From assembly GCA_019118935.1 (NCBI GenBank), contig DWXY01000118.1, positions 1 to 35,006 of the forward strand: a stretch of 35,006 nt of DNA. Direction: 5' to 3'. The position numbers were made by a program, and so were the translations under genes. Below are positions 1 through 9,533 of the stretch, in pieces. The notes under the pieces were generated by a model. It was not told where the DNA came from and did no database searches. It was given only the letters and a program-made list of their open reading frames with translations. The number at the start of each line of letters is the position of its first letter. Positions within the stretch are counted from its first letter, which is position 1. The DNA is from Candidatus Oscillibacter pullicola. Lineage in GTDB: Bacteria; Bacillota; Clostridia; Oscillospirales; Oscillospiraceae.

Positions 1-94
1 ATCTCTGATTTTGGAGGGATATGCGGGAGGGATATTAAAACCAAATGCTGTTATTCAGTTGAAAATATGCTGTAATACCAAGGGTCCTACAAAA

Positions 95-157
95 ACGCCT
101 GTGAATGGACGAACAAGATTTTGAGTCCGTCACGTCTACCAATTCCATCACACCGGC
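95..157 (-). pseudogene. Truncated tRNA-Leu (CAA)-like 5' fragment
   Basis: Reverse strand reads GCCGGTGTGATGGAATTGGTAGACGTGACGGACTCAAAATCTTGT..., a class-II tRNA-Leu-like acceptor 5' arm, D-arm and CTCAAAA anticodon loop. No T-arm (GGTTCRA) or matching 3' acceptor CACCGGC follows at lower coordinates. Confidence 0.6.
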
Positions 158-212
158 GAATGGATACTGGTTTATTATACAGGAGGCCGGAGCGAAATTC
201 AAGTCCTTTTTC

Positions 213-1172
213 TCACGGCCTGACACCGTACCGCTCCGCCCGCAGGACGATCCGCCGGGCCCAGCGGCTGTGGGTGTTGTACTCGTTCATCCGGCCGCCG
301 TCCTCGCTGGCGGAGACCAGGCTGCCGCTGCCGGTATCCCAGTTCAGGATGGCCCGGGCGTCCGCGTAGTCCTGCTGTGAGACGCGGAGCATCTCGTTCA
401 CCACGGGGATCTGGTTGGGATGGATGACGGTCTTGCCGGTGAAGCCGTTCAGCAGATCCAGCTCCATCTCCCGCCGCAGCCCCTCTTCCCATCCCTCGCC
501 GGAGTAATACTCCCACACCGGGCCGGACACCACGTATTGGGTGCCGAAAGCCGCCACGATGTCGATGAGGATATCCGCCACCGGGCGCAGGTCGTAGATG
601 GTCCGATCCACCGGGCGGCGCAGGCCGAAGGCGTGGGAGAGGTCGTTCCCCCCCACCCGGATATTCAAAATGGAGCCGGACACAGTGTCCAGCCGGGCCC
701 GCACATCCGTCAGAGCCTCCCGGCGGGTCTGCGGAGGGATCATGGCCGCAGACTCAAACACCGGCATATAGAAGTACTCCTCCGTCCGGCTAATGGAGCG
801 GATGGCCGCAAGATAGGCCCCGCAGTTCTCCAGGAAAAACTTGGGCAGGATGAATCCCCGCAGAATAGAGGAAAACGGGGCGTACTCCTCCGCCAGCCGC
901 AGCAGCTGCTCCGGCGACCGGACCCGGACAAAGATGGGCGGCAGGAAAAAGGAGCCGCCCTCCGCAGCGGACGCGATCCGGGCCAGCGTCCCCCGCAGCA
1001 TCCGCTCCGCGTCCGCCACGGCGTCCTCCCGCACCGTGTCCTCCAGGCAGAACGCCAGAGAATAGGGCGTTGGAAACCGCTGTTTCACAATCGCGCCCAC
1101 AATCGACGCGTGGGCATTGGCGGGGCAGTAGAGCAGGGCTCCCACATCATATCCAGTCAGCTTACTTCTCAT
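213..1172 (-). CDS. HpcH/HpaI aldolase / citrate lyase beta (CitE-like) family protein, Ter-associated
   Basis: 319 aa ORF; motifs SLAFCLEDTVRED, GFILPKF, IRVGGNDLSHAFGLRR, GFTGKTVIHPNQIPVVNE are typical of CitE-like TIM barrels; located next to ter genes. Confidence 0.85.
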   Translation of the reverse strand: MRSKLTGYDVGALLYCPANAHASIVGAIVKQRFPTPYSLAFCLEDTVREDAVADAERMLRGTLARIASAAEGGSFFLPPIFVRVRSPEQLLRLAEEYAPFSSILRGFILPKFFLENCGAYLAAIRSISRTEEYFYMPVFESAAMIPPQTRREALTDVRARLDTVSGSILNIRVGGNDLSHAFGLRRPVDRTIYDLRPVADILIDIVAAFGTQYVVSGPVWEYYSGEGWEEGLRREMELDLLNGFTGKTVIHPNQIPVVNEMLRVSQQDYADARAILNWDTGSGSLVSASEDGGRMNEYNTHSRWARRIVLRAERYGVRP

Positions 1173-1329
1173 GCTTATCCTCTTTTGCCTTCAGTTCCGT
1201 GCCGCAGCCGGTTTCGGCCGGGCACTTATGGCCGTTATTATAGCACTTCCCGCCGGAGAAGAAAATACCCGCGCCATGCTGCCGAATGTAAAATTTTTGT
1301 GCATTTTCAGGCTATGCTCCAAGCATCTG

Positions 1330-1358
1330 TTGAAAATTCTCTCCGGAGCCGCTATAAT
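1330..1358 (+). promoter_or_regulatory. Sigma-A-type promoter of the yceG-telA-terD operon
   Basis: TTGAAA - 17 nt - TATAAT immediately upstream of the yceG-like start. Confidence 0.75.
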
Positions 1359-1399
1359 GAGAAACACAAATCTTGTGATGGGAAAGAGACTGGGCTGTG

Positions 1400-3670
1400 A
1401 TGTTTCAACAGGCTGGAACGGCACAACTGAATGACTATTTCCGCCCGCTCTCGGAACGGGGCGGGTCCCGTGTGTTTTTCTGCCGGATCGCCGGGTACGG
1501 GGAGACGGTGGCCGCTTTTCTGCGCCGCTACTACGAGGCGGCCCGCCGGTCCGGCGTCATCATCGACGGACGCATCCCCAACCCCACGCCCGACAACCTG
1601 TCCTATTTCAATGAGATGATGGGGTCCGGCTTCCAGATGGACCGGGACTTTCTCTCCCAGCGGCTGAAAAAGTGGCTGCCCCGGATGACGGACGGGCAGC
1701 GGGACGCCGTGGTGACGGCCATGTATGCCACCCTGGATGATATGCGCCGGGCGGGCAAAAACGACAATATGCTCCGCAACGCCTACATGAAATACATGTG
1801 CTGGCTCTACTACAAGTTCGAGCGGATCGTCAACGTGCTGGGCGGCGAGACGCTGCCCAAGATCCTTTACGCCGGGGACGTGAGCCATTATGAGCTGCAG
1901 CTGCTGACGGTCCTCTCCCGGGCGGGGGCGGATATCGTCCTGCTGGAGTGCTGCGGCGACCAGGCGTATCTCACCGTAGACCCCCAGTCGGCCCTGTCCC
2001 ACCTGTATCAGGCGCCCGGCCTGGGGCCCTTCCCGGCGGGCTTCGGTGTCAAGCAGCTTCAGGCGGAGCTGGAGCGGGAGGTGCGCCGCCAGCGGCTCTA
2101 CGGCACGCCGCCCTCCCTCTCTCCCTGCACCAACGCCTGGGTGCAGAAGGCAGAGCTGAACGCGGCGCTGACGGCTGTACAGGCCCGCGGAAACGATCCC
2201 CGCTTTTTCTACAACCTCTTCCTCTGCCAGTACGGCGTGGAGGACAATCTCACCTATACCAACGACCTCTTCGCGTTTTATCAGTCCCTCCAGGGCGGCG
2301 GCCGCCGGATCTGCGTGGTGAACGGAGACCCCGCGCCCCCCGGGCCGGAGGAGATCGCCGCGGTCAAGCGGGGCAACTACGCCTCCGCAGAGCAGCTGGC
2401 CGCGGGCCTGGCCGCCAACATCCGGTATCCCGCCAATGTGGAGCTCCAGCGGCTGATGGCCAAAGCTTTCATTGATCTGGTGCTGGAGGAGGGAGAGCGG
2501 TGCGGCGGCAGCGTCGCCAAGCTCACCAGCCGGGCGGTGTACCTGCTCTGCTGGCTGAACCGGTATCAAAAAGAGCTGTTCCCGGACTGGAAGGCGCCGG
2601 AGGTGGCGGTCTTTCTCCAGTTCGGCAGGTGCGCGTCGGACACCGGGGCCCTGTTCCTGCGGCTGCTGGCCCGACTGCCGGTGGACGTGGTGCTGCTGCT
2701 CCCCAATCTCAACGAGGGCAGCGCCCTCCATGCCCCGGACCTGCTAGAGGTCCACTGTCCCCAGTCCGTCTCTCTGGACCGCTTCCCGGTGGACCAGAAT
2801 CAGGCCCGGGTCACCACCGCCGCCTATCAGGCGGAGCGGGACCTGGACCGCCTGATGTACCAGGACACGGGGCTGTACCGCAACCAGCAGTATGCCAAGG
2901 CCTCCACGGTCCTGCTGCAGACCATGTACGAGGAGATTCCCATCCTGTGGGACCAGGAGCTGAAATACCGCCCCAGCTTTTCCGCCGCAGGGGACACGGT
3001 CACCCTGCCGGTGATCTGCCAGAAGATCTGCGGCGTGAAGGACGGCAACGCCTCCCAGTACTGGCTGGACATCAAAAAGCTCATCACGCCGGACACGGAG
3101 GTGATCCGGTCCGTCCCCTGGGTCCAGGGCACGGATCCCAACCCCGTGAAGCCGTACGCCACGCAGTTTTTGAAGAACGGCAAGCTGCTGCGCAGCAAGA
3201 TCAAGTCCCACAGCGCCTACCTCTACGGCATCCTGCGGGCGGAGATGCAGGAGCACCTGCTGGACAAATTGCAGCTTCTGCTGGACCAGAAGCTGATCCG
3301 CGGCACCTTTGAGAACGGTACGGAGTACACGGTGATCGCCACCGCCCTGAACCTCTCCAAGGACCTGCTGCGGAAGATCCAGAAGTTCGACTTCACCAAG
3401 AAGAACCCCAAGCTCATCTACATCAACCCCACGGAGAGGATGATCTCCCTGGAGGACAGCATTCTCGCCGCGTTTTTGAGCCTGGTGGGCTTCGATGTGC
3501 TGTTCTTCGTCCCCACCGGCTATCAGTGCATCGAGCAGCACTTTGCCCGGCCTCTTGCCGACGAGGCGCAGATCGGCGACTACCTCTATGACCTGACGGT
3601 TCCCGACTTTAACACCGTGCAGGAGAGCGGCCTGCACTCCATCAGAAAACTATTTGGAAGGAGTACATAA
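1400..3670 (+). CDS. YceG-like family protein (Ter stress operon component)
   Basis: Long ORF of about 756 aa directly upstream of a TelA-like gene; sequence style and gene order match the yceG-yceH (telA) arrangement in Bacillus-type ter operons. Confidence 0.75.
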   Translation: MFQQAGTAQLNDYFRPLSERGGSRVFFCRIAGYGETVAAFLRRYYEAARRSGVIIDGRIPNPTPDNLSYFNEMMGSGFQMDRDFLSQRLKKWLPRMTDGQRDAVVTAMYATLDDMRRAGKNDNMLRNAYMKYMCWLYYKFERIVNVLGGETLPKILYAGDVSHYELQLLTVLSRAGADIVLLECCGDQAYLTVDPQSALSHLYQAPGLGPFPAGFGVKQLQAELEREVRRQRLYGTPPSLSPCTNAWVQKAELNAALTAVQARGNDPRFFYNLFLCQYGVEDNLTYTNDLFAFYQSLQGGGRRICVVNGDPAPPGPEEIAAVKRGNYASAEQLAAGLAANIRYPANVELQRLMAKAFIDLVLEEGERCGGSVAKLTSRAVYLLCWLNRYQKELFPDWKAPEVAVFLQFGRCASDTGALFLRLLARLPVDVVLLLPNLNEGSALHAPDLLEVHCPQSVSLDRFPVDQNQARVTTAAYQAERDLDRLMYQDTGLYRNQQYAKASTVLLQTMYEEIPILWDQELKYRPSFSAAGDTVTLPVICQKICGVKDGNASQYWLDIKKLITPDTEVIRSVPWVQGTDPNPVKPYATQFLKNGKLLRSKIKSHSAYLYGILRAEMQEHLLDKLQLLLDQKLIRGTFENGTEYTVIATALNLSKDLLRKIQKFDFTKKNPKLIYINPTERMISLEDSILAAFLSLVGFDVLFFVPTGYQCIEQHFARPLADEAQIGDYLYDLTVPDFNTVQESGLHSIRKLFGRST

Positions 3671-3673
3671 ACC

Positions 3674-4840
3674 ATGGGCCTGGATTTCACGAGACCGAAC
3701 GCATCCCAGCCGCAGCCTCTCCAGGGGCAGGCGCCTGCCGCCCCCCAGGAGGAAGAGAACTATCAGCAGTACGACATCTCCGCTGACCGGCAGATGATGA
3801 CCCAGACGCTGGTCAACTCGCCGGAGGTGGACGCCCTGGCCAGCCAGATCGAGGTATACAACCTGGAGTCCATCGTCTCCTTCGGCGCCGGGGCGGCAGA
3901 CGAGATCTCCAAGTGCTCCGACGTGGTGCTCAACAGCATGAACCTGTCCCAGCTGGACGACTCCAGCGTGATGCTGAACACCCTGGCCAAAATCATGGAC
4001 AAGTTCGACATCGAGGAGATCAAGGAGAACCCCGGCCTCTTCGGCAAGCTGTTCGGTAACCTGCGCAAGCAGCTGGACAAAATCCTCGCCAAGTACCACA
4101 CCATGGGCGAAGAGGTGGACAAGATCTACGTCCAGCTGAAGCAGTATGAGGCGGACATCAAGCAGTCCAACCGGAAGCTGGAGGAGATGTTCCAGGCCAA
4201 CGTGAACTACTATCACGAACTGGTGCGCTATATTCTGGCCGGTGAGCAGGGCTGCCGGGAGCTGGAGGCCTACATTGCCCAGCGGCAGGCGGACATGGAG
4301 GCCACCGGGGACAACTCCATCCAGTTCGAGCTGACCACCCTGAATCAGGCATTGATGATGCTGGAGCAGCGGACCCAGGACCTGCGGACGGCCGAAAACG
4401 TGGCCATGCAGTCCATCCCCATGATCAAGACCATGCAGTTCAGCAACATGAACCTGGTGCGGAAGATCAACTCCGCCTTCATCATCACCCTGCCGGTGTT
4501 CAAGCAGGCGCTGACCCAGGCCATCATGCTCAAGCGCCAGCGGCTGCAGGCGGAGGCCATGAGCGCCCTGGACGCCAAAACCAACGAGATGCTGATCCGC
4601 AACGCCCAGAACACGGCGGAGCAGGCCAAGATGACCGCCCGGCTGGCCTCCGGCAGCTCCATCAAGATCGAGACGCTGGAGCAGACCTGGCGCACCATCG
4701 TCAGCGGCATCGACGAGACGAAGCAGATCCAGGAGAACGCCCGCAAGCAGCGGGTGGAGGACCAGAAGCGGCTGGAGGCCATCAAGGCCCAGTTCGACCA
4801 GATGTATCACATGCCGGACAAGGGGTCCGTGAATCATTAA
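3674..4840 (+). CDS. Toxic anion resistance protein, TelA/KlaA/YceH family
   Basis: 388 aa; coiled-coil-rich TelA-like sequence (FGKLFGNLRKQLDKILAKYHTMGEEVDKIYVQLKQYE...LEQTWRTIVSGIDETKQIQENARKQR). Confidence 0.9.
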   Translation: MGLDFTRPNASQPQPLQGQAPAAPQEEENYQQYDISADRQMMTQTLVNSPEVDALASQIEVYNLESIVSFGAGAADEISKCSDVVLNSMNLSQLDDSSVMLNTLAKIMDKFDIEEIKENPGLFGKLFGNLRKQLDKILAKYHTMGEEVDKIYVQLKQYEADIKQSNRKLEEMFQANVNYYHELVRYILAGEQGCRELEAYIAQRQADMEATGDNSIQFELTTLNQALMMLEQRTQDLRTAENVAMQSIPMIKTMQFSNMNLVRKINSAFIITLPVFKQALTQAIMLKRQRLQAEAMSALDAKTNEMLIRNAQNTAEQAKMTARLASGSSIKIETLEQTWRTIVSGIDETKQIQENARKQRVEDQKRLEAIKAQFDQMYHMPDKGSVNH

Positions 4841-4872
4841 ATATTGAAATATAGGGAACGGAGGAAATCACG

Positions 4873-5454
4873 ATGCCGATCAATCTTTCCAAGGGACAAA
4901 AAGTCGATCTGACCAAGGGCAATCCCGGCCTCACCAAGATCATGGTGGGCCTGGGCTGGGACGTGAACGCCTTTGACTCCGGCAGCGCCTTTGACCTGGA
5001 CGCGGCTGCCTTCCTGGTGGGCGCCAACGGCAAGTGCCCCACGGAGCGGGATTTCATCTTCTACGGCAATCTCAAGCACAGCACCGGCGCGGTGGAGCAC
5101 ATGGGCGACAACCTGACCGGCGAGGGTGACGGCGATGACGAGCAGATCCTGGTGGACCTTTCCAAGGTGCCCGCCAACATCGAGCGGATCGCCTTCACCT
5201 GCACCATCTACGACGCGGAGAACCGCCGCCAGAACTTCGGTCAGGTGTCCAACGCCTTCATCCGCATCGTGGACCAGTCCACCGGCACGGAGCTGATCCG
5301 CTATGACCTGGCGGAGGACTTCTCCATCGAGACCGCCATCGTGGTGGGCGAGCTGTACCGCCACAACGGCGAGTGGAAATTCAACGCCATCGGCAGCGGC
5401 TTCCAGGGCGGCCTGGCGGCCCTGTGCGGCCACTACGGCATCGACGCCGAGTGA
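4873..5454 (+). CDS. TerD family protein (copy 1)
   Basis: Starts [40 protein letters not shown] and GDGDDEQI motifs. Confidence 0.93.
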   Translation: MPINLSKGQKVDLTKGNPGLTKIMVGLGWDVNAFDSGSAFDLDAAAFLVGANGKCPTERDFIFYGNLKHSTGAVEHMGDNLTGEGDGDDEQILVDLSKVPANIERIAFTCTIYDAENRRQNFGQVSNAFIRIVDQSTGTELIRYDLAEDFSIETAIVVGELYRHNGEWKFNAIGSGFQGGLAALCGHYGIDAE

Positions 5455-5471
5455 TTACAAGGAGGAATATC

Positions 5472-6053
5472 ATGCCCATCAGTTTACAAAAAGGACAGAA
5501 AGTCAGCCTGACCAAGGGCAACCCCGGTCTCACCAAGGTGGTCGTGGGCCTGGGCTGGGACGTGAACAACTTCGACACCGGCGGGGACTTCGACCTGGAC
5601 GCCGCCGCCTTCCTGCTGGGGGAAAACGGCAAGGTCACCTCCTCCGGGGACTTCGTCTTCTACGGCAATCTCAGGCACAGCTCCGGCGCGGTGGAGCATC
5701 TGGGCGACAACCTGACCGGCGAGGGCGCCGGGGATGACGAGCAGATCCGCATCGACCTGACGAAGGTGCCCGACAGTATCCAGCGCATCGCCTTTACGGT
5801 GACGATCTATGAGGCGGAGAGCCGCCGGCAGAACTTCGGCATGGTCAACAACGCCTTCATCCGCATCTTCGACGAGACCAACGGCCAGGAGATGCTCCGC
5901 TATGACCTGGGAGAGGACTTCTCCATCGAGACGGCGGCGGTGTTCGGCGAGCTGTACAAGAACAACGGCGAGTGGAAGTTCAACGCCATCGGCAGCGGCT
6001 ATCAGGGCGGCCTGGCGGCCCTGTGCGCCAACTACGGCGTGGACGTGGAATAA
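5472..6053 (+). CDS. TerD family protein (copy 2)
   Basis: [55 protein letters not shown] Shine-Dalgarno; clear tandem paralogue of copy 1. Confidence 0.93.
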   Translation: MPISLQKGQKVSLTKGNPGLTKVVVGLGWDVNNFDTGGDFDLDAAAFLLGENGKVTSSGDFVFYGNLRHSSGAVEHLGDNLTGEGAGDDEQIRIDLTKVPDSIQRIAFTVTIYEAESRRQNFGMVNNAFIRIFDETNGQEMLRYDLGEDFSIETAAVFGELYKNNGEWKFNAIGSGYQGGLAALCANYGVDVE

Positions 6054-6079
6054 GCATCCCGACAGGGAGCGTCGGATTT

Positions 6080-6107
6080 CTCCGGCCGCGCCCGCGGCGC
6101 GGCCGGA
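6080..6107. other. GC-rich inverted repeat between terD copies 2 and 3
   Basis: TCCGGCCGCG...CGCGGCCGGA perfect arms in the spacer, just upstream of the third terD ribosome-binding site. Confidence 0.5.
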
Positions 6108-6130
6108 CATTTTGAAGGAGGAATTTTCCT

Positions 6131-6733
6131 ATGTCTGTGAGTCTGCAAAAGGGCCAGAAGATCAGCCTGACCAAGGGCAACGACGGCCTTTCCAAAGTCA
6201 TCATCGGCCTGGGCTGGGACGAGGCATCCAAGTCCAAGGGCGGTCTGTTCGGCGGCCTGTTCGGGTCCTCCGGCCCCGCCATCGACTGCGACGCCTCCGC
6301 CTTCGTGCTGCGGAACGGCAAGCTGGTGGACAAGAAGGACATCGTCTACTTCGGCAATCTGAAGCACTACACCGGCACCGTCCAGCACATGGGCGACAAC
6401 CTGACCGGCGCCGGCGAGGGCGACGACGAGCAGATCGTGGTGGATCTGGCCCGGGTCCCGGCGGAGTATGACCGCATCGTCCTGGTGGTGAACATCTATC
6501 AGGCCGTGCAGCGCCGCCAGCACTTCGGCATGATCCAGAACGCGTTCATCCGCATCGTGGACGCCCGGAACAACCAGGAGATGTGCCGCTACAACCTCTC
6601 CGAGAACTACGATAACATGACCGCCATGATCTTCGGCGAGGTCTACCGCAACAACGGGGAGTGGAAGTTCAACGCCATCGGCCAGGCCACTACGGATCCC
6701 GGCCTGGTGGAGCTGGCCCGGCGCTATATGTGA
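6131..6733 (+). CDS. TerD family protein (copy 3, divergent with Gly/Phe-rich insertion)
   Basis: MSVSLQKGQKISLTKGNDGLSKVIIGLGWDEASKSKGGLFGGLFGSSGPAIDCDASAFVL; GEGDDEQI retained. Confidence 0.92.
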   Translation: MSVSLQKGQKISLTKGNDGLSKVIIGLGWDEASKSKGGLFGGLFGSSGPAIDCDASAFVLRNGKLVDKKDIVYFGNLKHYTGTVQHMGDNLTGAGEGDDEQIVVDLARVPAEYDRIVLVVNIYQAVQRRQHFGMIQNAFIRIVDARNNQEMCRYNLSENYDNMTAMIFGEVYRNNGEWKFNAIGQATTDPGLVELARRYM

Positions 6734-6775
6734 GCGGCGGTCTGAGGGGAAAAGGATATTCAAAATTTGAACCGC

Positions 6776-6809
6776 GGGAGGGGCCTGCTGTACGCAGGCC
6801 CCCTTCCCG
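6776..6809. other. Intergenic hairpin between terD3 and the P-type ATPase gene
   Basis: GGGAGGGGCCTGC-TGTAC-GCAGGCCCCCTTCCC inverted repeat; no T-tract immediately after, so possibly an attenuator or processing hairpin. Confidence 0.45.
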
Positions 6810-6815
6810 CAGCGA

Positions 6816-9488
6816 ATGGGTGTAACAATCATGCATTTTAATGGACTGACTGACAAACAAGTTGAGGAATCCCGAAAAAAGTACGGGTTCAACGTGATCC
6901 CCGACTCCGAACCCACCACCTTCTGGGCGGAGTTCAAGGAGACTTTCAAGGACCCCATGATCCGCATACTGCTGGCCATCGCGGCCCTGATGATCGTCAT
7001 GTGCGTGCTGGGCTACGCGGAGATCTACGAGCCCATCGGCACCATCGTGGCCGTGCTGATCGTGGCCTTCGTCTCCGCCAAGACCGGCGTGGCCAGCGAC
7101 ACGAAGTACCGCCAGCTGAAGGACAGCACCAAAAAAGACCAGTGCAAGGTCTACCGCAACGGCCTGGTCACCGTCATCGACGTGGACGACGTGGTGGTGG
7201 GGGACAAGGTCCTGCTCCAGTCCGGCGACAAGGTGCCGGCGGATGGCGTGCTGATCCACGGCACTTTGAAGGTGGACAACTCCGCCCTCAACGGCGAGGC
7301 GGAGGAATGCCCCAAGACCGCGGCGGACGAGTCCTTCCCCCTGCCGGAGGACATCACCGGCGACACCTTCGTGGACGCCCACTCCCTGTTCCGGGGCGCC
7401 GTGCTGTTTGACGGCGAGGGCGTGCTGGATGTGCGCAAGGTGGGCCTTGCCACCATGATGGGCAAGATGGCCGAGGAGATGCAGGACGACGAGCCGGACT
7501 CCCCCCTGAAGGTGAAGCTTGGGAAGCTGGCGGACATGATCTCCCGCTTCGGCTACATCGGCGCCGTGGTCATCGCCATCATGTACTTCGGCTACTTCAT
7601 CCTCTCCGCCGGCGGGTTTACGGCGTACTTCTCCTCCGGAGCCCCGGTGATCATCCAGGACATCGTGGAGGCCGTGTCCCTGGCGGTGGTCATCATCGTC
7701 TGCGCCGTGCCGGAGGGCCTGCCCCTGATGATCTCCCTGGTGCTGATGCAGAACACCAGCAAGATGCTGGACCACAACGTGCTGGTCCGCAAGGCGGAGG
7801 GCATCGAGACCGCCGGCTCCCTGAACATCCTGTTCAGCGACAAGACGGGCACCATCACCAAGGGCCACCTGGAGGTGGTGGAGTTCTTCACCGCCGACGG
7901 CGTGACCATCCCCCTGGACCAGCTGGCCCAGCAGACCAAGCTCAAGGGCCTGATCGATCTGGCCATCGGCAAGAACAGCCAGTCCATGTATGACGGCAGC
8001 GGCCGTGTGGTGGGCGGCAACGCCACGGACCAGGCGCTGATGCGCTTCCTGGGGCTGGAGACCTTCCACAAGCTGGATGAGGTCTCCTCCTACGCCGTCA
8101 CCAAGTCCCAGAGCTTCAACTCCGCCAACAAGTTCAGTCAGGCCTACATCGCCGGGGCGGGCCGCACCTTCTACAAGGGCGCGCCGGAGAAGTTCCTGGC
8201 CGTGGCCCAGAAGTACCTCAGCCTGGACGGAGACGAGCATCCCCTGGACCTGGAGTCCCTGAACGCCAAGATTGACGAGCTGGCGGGCAAGTCCATGCGA
8301 GTGCTGGCCTTCGGCTACTCCCCCAGTGAGATGACGGAGAACGCCATCAACGCCGACACAGTGCTCATCGGCCTGGTGGGCATCCGGGACGACGTGCGGC
8401 CCGAGGCCCGGGAGGCCATCGCCGAGGTGCAGAAGGCCGGCATCCAGGTGGTCATGATCACCGGCGACCGGCTGGAGACCGCCGTGGCCATCGCCCGGGA
8501 GGCCGGGCTGCTGCGAACCCGGGACGACGTGGCCCTGACCTCCACCCAGCTCAACGAGCTGTCCGACGACGAGGTGAAGAAGATCATCCCCCGCATCCGG
8601 GTCATCGCCCGGGCCCTGCCCACGGACAAGTCCCGGATGGTGCGCCTGTGCCAGGAGCTGAATCTGGTGGTGGGCATGACCGGCGACGGCGTCAACGACT
8701 CCCCCGCCCTGAAGCGGGCGGACGTGGGCTTCGCCATGGGCAGCGGCACGGAGGCCGCCAAGGAGGCCGGCAAGATCGTCATTCTGGACGACAACTTCAA
8801 GTCCATCAAGGACGCCATCTGGTACGGCCGAACCATCTACCACAACATTCTGAAGTTCTGCAAGTTCCAGCTGGTGATCAACGTGGCCGCCGTGGTGGTC
8901 AGCGCCATCGCCCCCTTCTTCGGCGTGGAGGAGCCTCTGAAGGTCACCCACCTGCTGTTCGTGAACCTGGTGATGGACGGCCTGGGCGCCATCATGCTGG
9001 GCAACGAGCCCGCCCAGGAGCGGTACATGTCCGAGCCGCCCCGCCGCCGGGACGAGAGCATCGTCAGCAAGCCCATGATGGCCCAGATCGTCACCATGGG
9101 CCTGTGGCTGACGGCGCTGAGCTTTCTCTTCCTGAAGGTGCCCTTCTTTGACACCCTCTTCGAGAGCACGGAGCAGAAGCTCTCCGCCTATTTCGTGCTG
9201 TTCATCTGGAGCGCCCTGTTCAACGCCTTCAACGTCCGCAGCGACAGCTTCGACATCTTCAAGGACCTGGGGCAGAATCCCGGCTTCATGCGGGTGTTCG
9301 TCATCATCGTCCTGGTGCAGGCGTTCATCGTCAACGCCGCCCTGATCCCCGTGCCGGTGTTCGGCTGGATCAGCAACATGTTCAGCTGCGTGCCTTTCCC
9401 GCCCGCCGGGTGGGCGGCCGCCATCCTGCTGGCATTCACCATGATCCCCGTGGACATCCTCCGCAAGGTGATCGTGGGACGGAAGTAA
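6816..9488 (+). CDS. Calcium-translocating P-type ATPase (PMCA/P2-type)
   Basis: About 890 aa; phosphorylation motif DKTGTITKG, PEGLP (VCAVPEGLPLMISLV), TGD and MTGDGVNDSPAL motifs, C-terminal cation ATPase TM region. Confidence 0.93.
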   Translation: MGVTIMHFNGLTDKQVEESRKKYGFNVIPDSEPTTFWAEFKETFKDPMIRILLAIAALMIVMCVLGYAEIYEPIGTIVAVLIVAFVSAKTGVASDTKYRQLKDSTKKDQCKVYRNGLVTVIDVDDVVVGDKVLLQSGDKVPADGVLIHGTLKVDNSALNGEAEECPKTAADESFPLPEDITGDTFVDAHSLFRGAVLFDGEGVLDVRKVGLATMMGKMAEEMQDDEPDSPLKVKLGKLADMISRFGYIGAVVIAIMYFGYFILSAGGFTAYFSSGAPVIIQDIVEAVSLAVVIIVCAVPEGLPLMISLVLMQNTSKMLDHNVLVRKAEGIETAGSLNILFSDKTGTITKGHLEVVEFFTADGVTIPLDQLAQQTKLKGLIDLAIGKNSQSMYDGSGRVVGGNATDQALMRFLGLETFHKLDEVSSYAVTKSQSFNSANKFSQAYIAGAGRTFYKGAPEKFLAVAQKYLSLDGDEHPLDLESLNAKIDELAGKSMRVLAFGYSPSEMTENAINADTVLIGLVGIRDDVRPEAREAIAEVQKAGIQVVMITGDRLETAVAIAREAGLLRTRDDVALTSTQLNELSDDEVKKIIPRIRVIARALPTDKSRMVRLCQELNLVVGMTGDGVNDSPALKRADVGFAMGSGTEAAKEAGKIVILDDNFKSIKDAIWYGRTIYHNILKFCKFQLVINVAAVVVSAIAPFFGVEEPLKVTHLLFVNLVMDGLGAIMLGNEPAQERYMSEPPRRRDESIVSKPMMAQIVTMGLWLTALSFLFLKVPFFDTLFESTEQKLSAYFVLFIWSALFNAFNVRSDSFDIFKDLGQNPGFMRVFVIIVLVQAFIVNAALIPVPVFGWISNMFSCVPFPPAGWAAAILLAFTMIPVDILRKVIVGRK

Positions 9489-9492
9489 ACCG

Positions 9493-9531
9493 AAAAAAGA
9501 GGCGGGCATCTTGGATGCCCGCCTCTTTTTT
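9493..9531. terminator. Bidirectional Rho-independent terminator
   Basis: AAAAAAGAGGCGGGCATC-TTG-GATGCCCGCCTCTTTTTT, between convergent ATPase and rhomboid genes. Confidence 0.93.
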
Positions 9532-9533
9532 CT

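Noticed and set aside
35-226. 63 aa ORF containing GVMELVDVTDSKSC
   Set aside because: This is the translation of a tRNA-Leu sequence, a well-known spurious ORF pattern, not a protein.
1352-4837. Long antisense ORFs opposite the yceG/telA genes
   Set aside because: Same GC-rich shadow-ORF composition; sense genes have family motifs and correct operon structure.
6690-9509. 939 aa antisense ORF opposite the P-type ATPase
   Set aside because: Low-complexity H/G/D/V-rich translation typical of the reverse complement of a GC-rich gene; sense strand encodes an unambiguous P-type ATPase.
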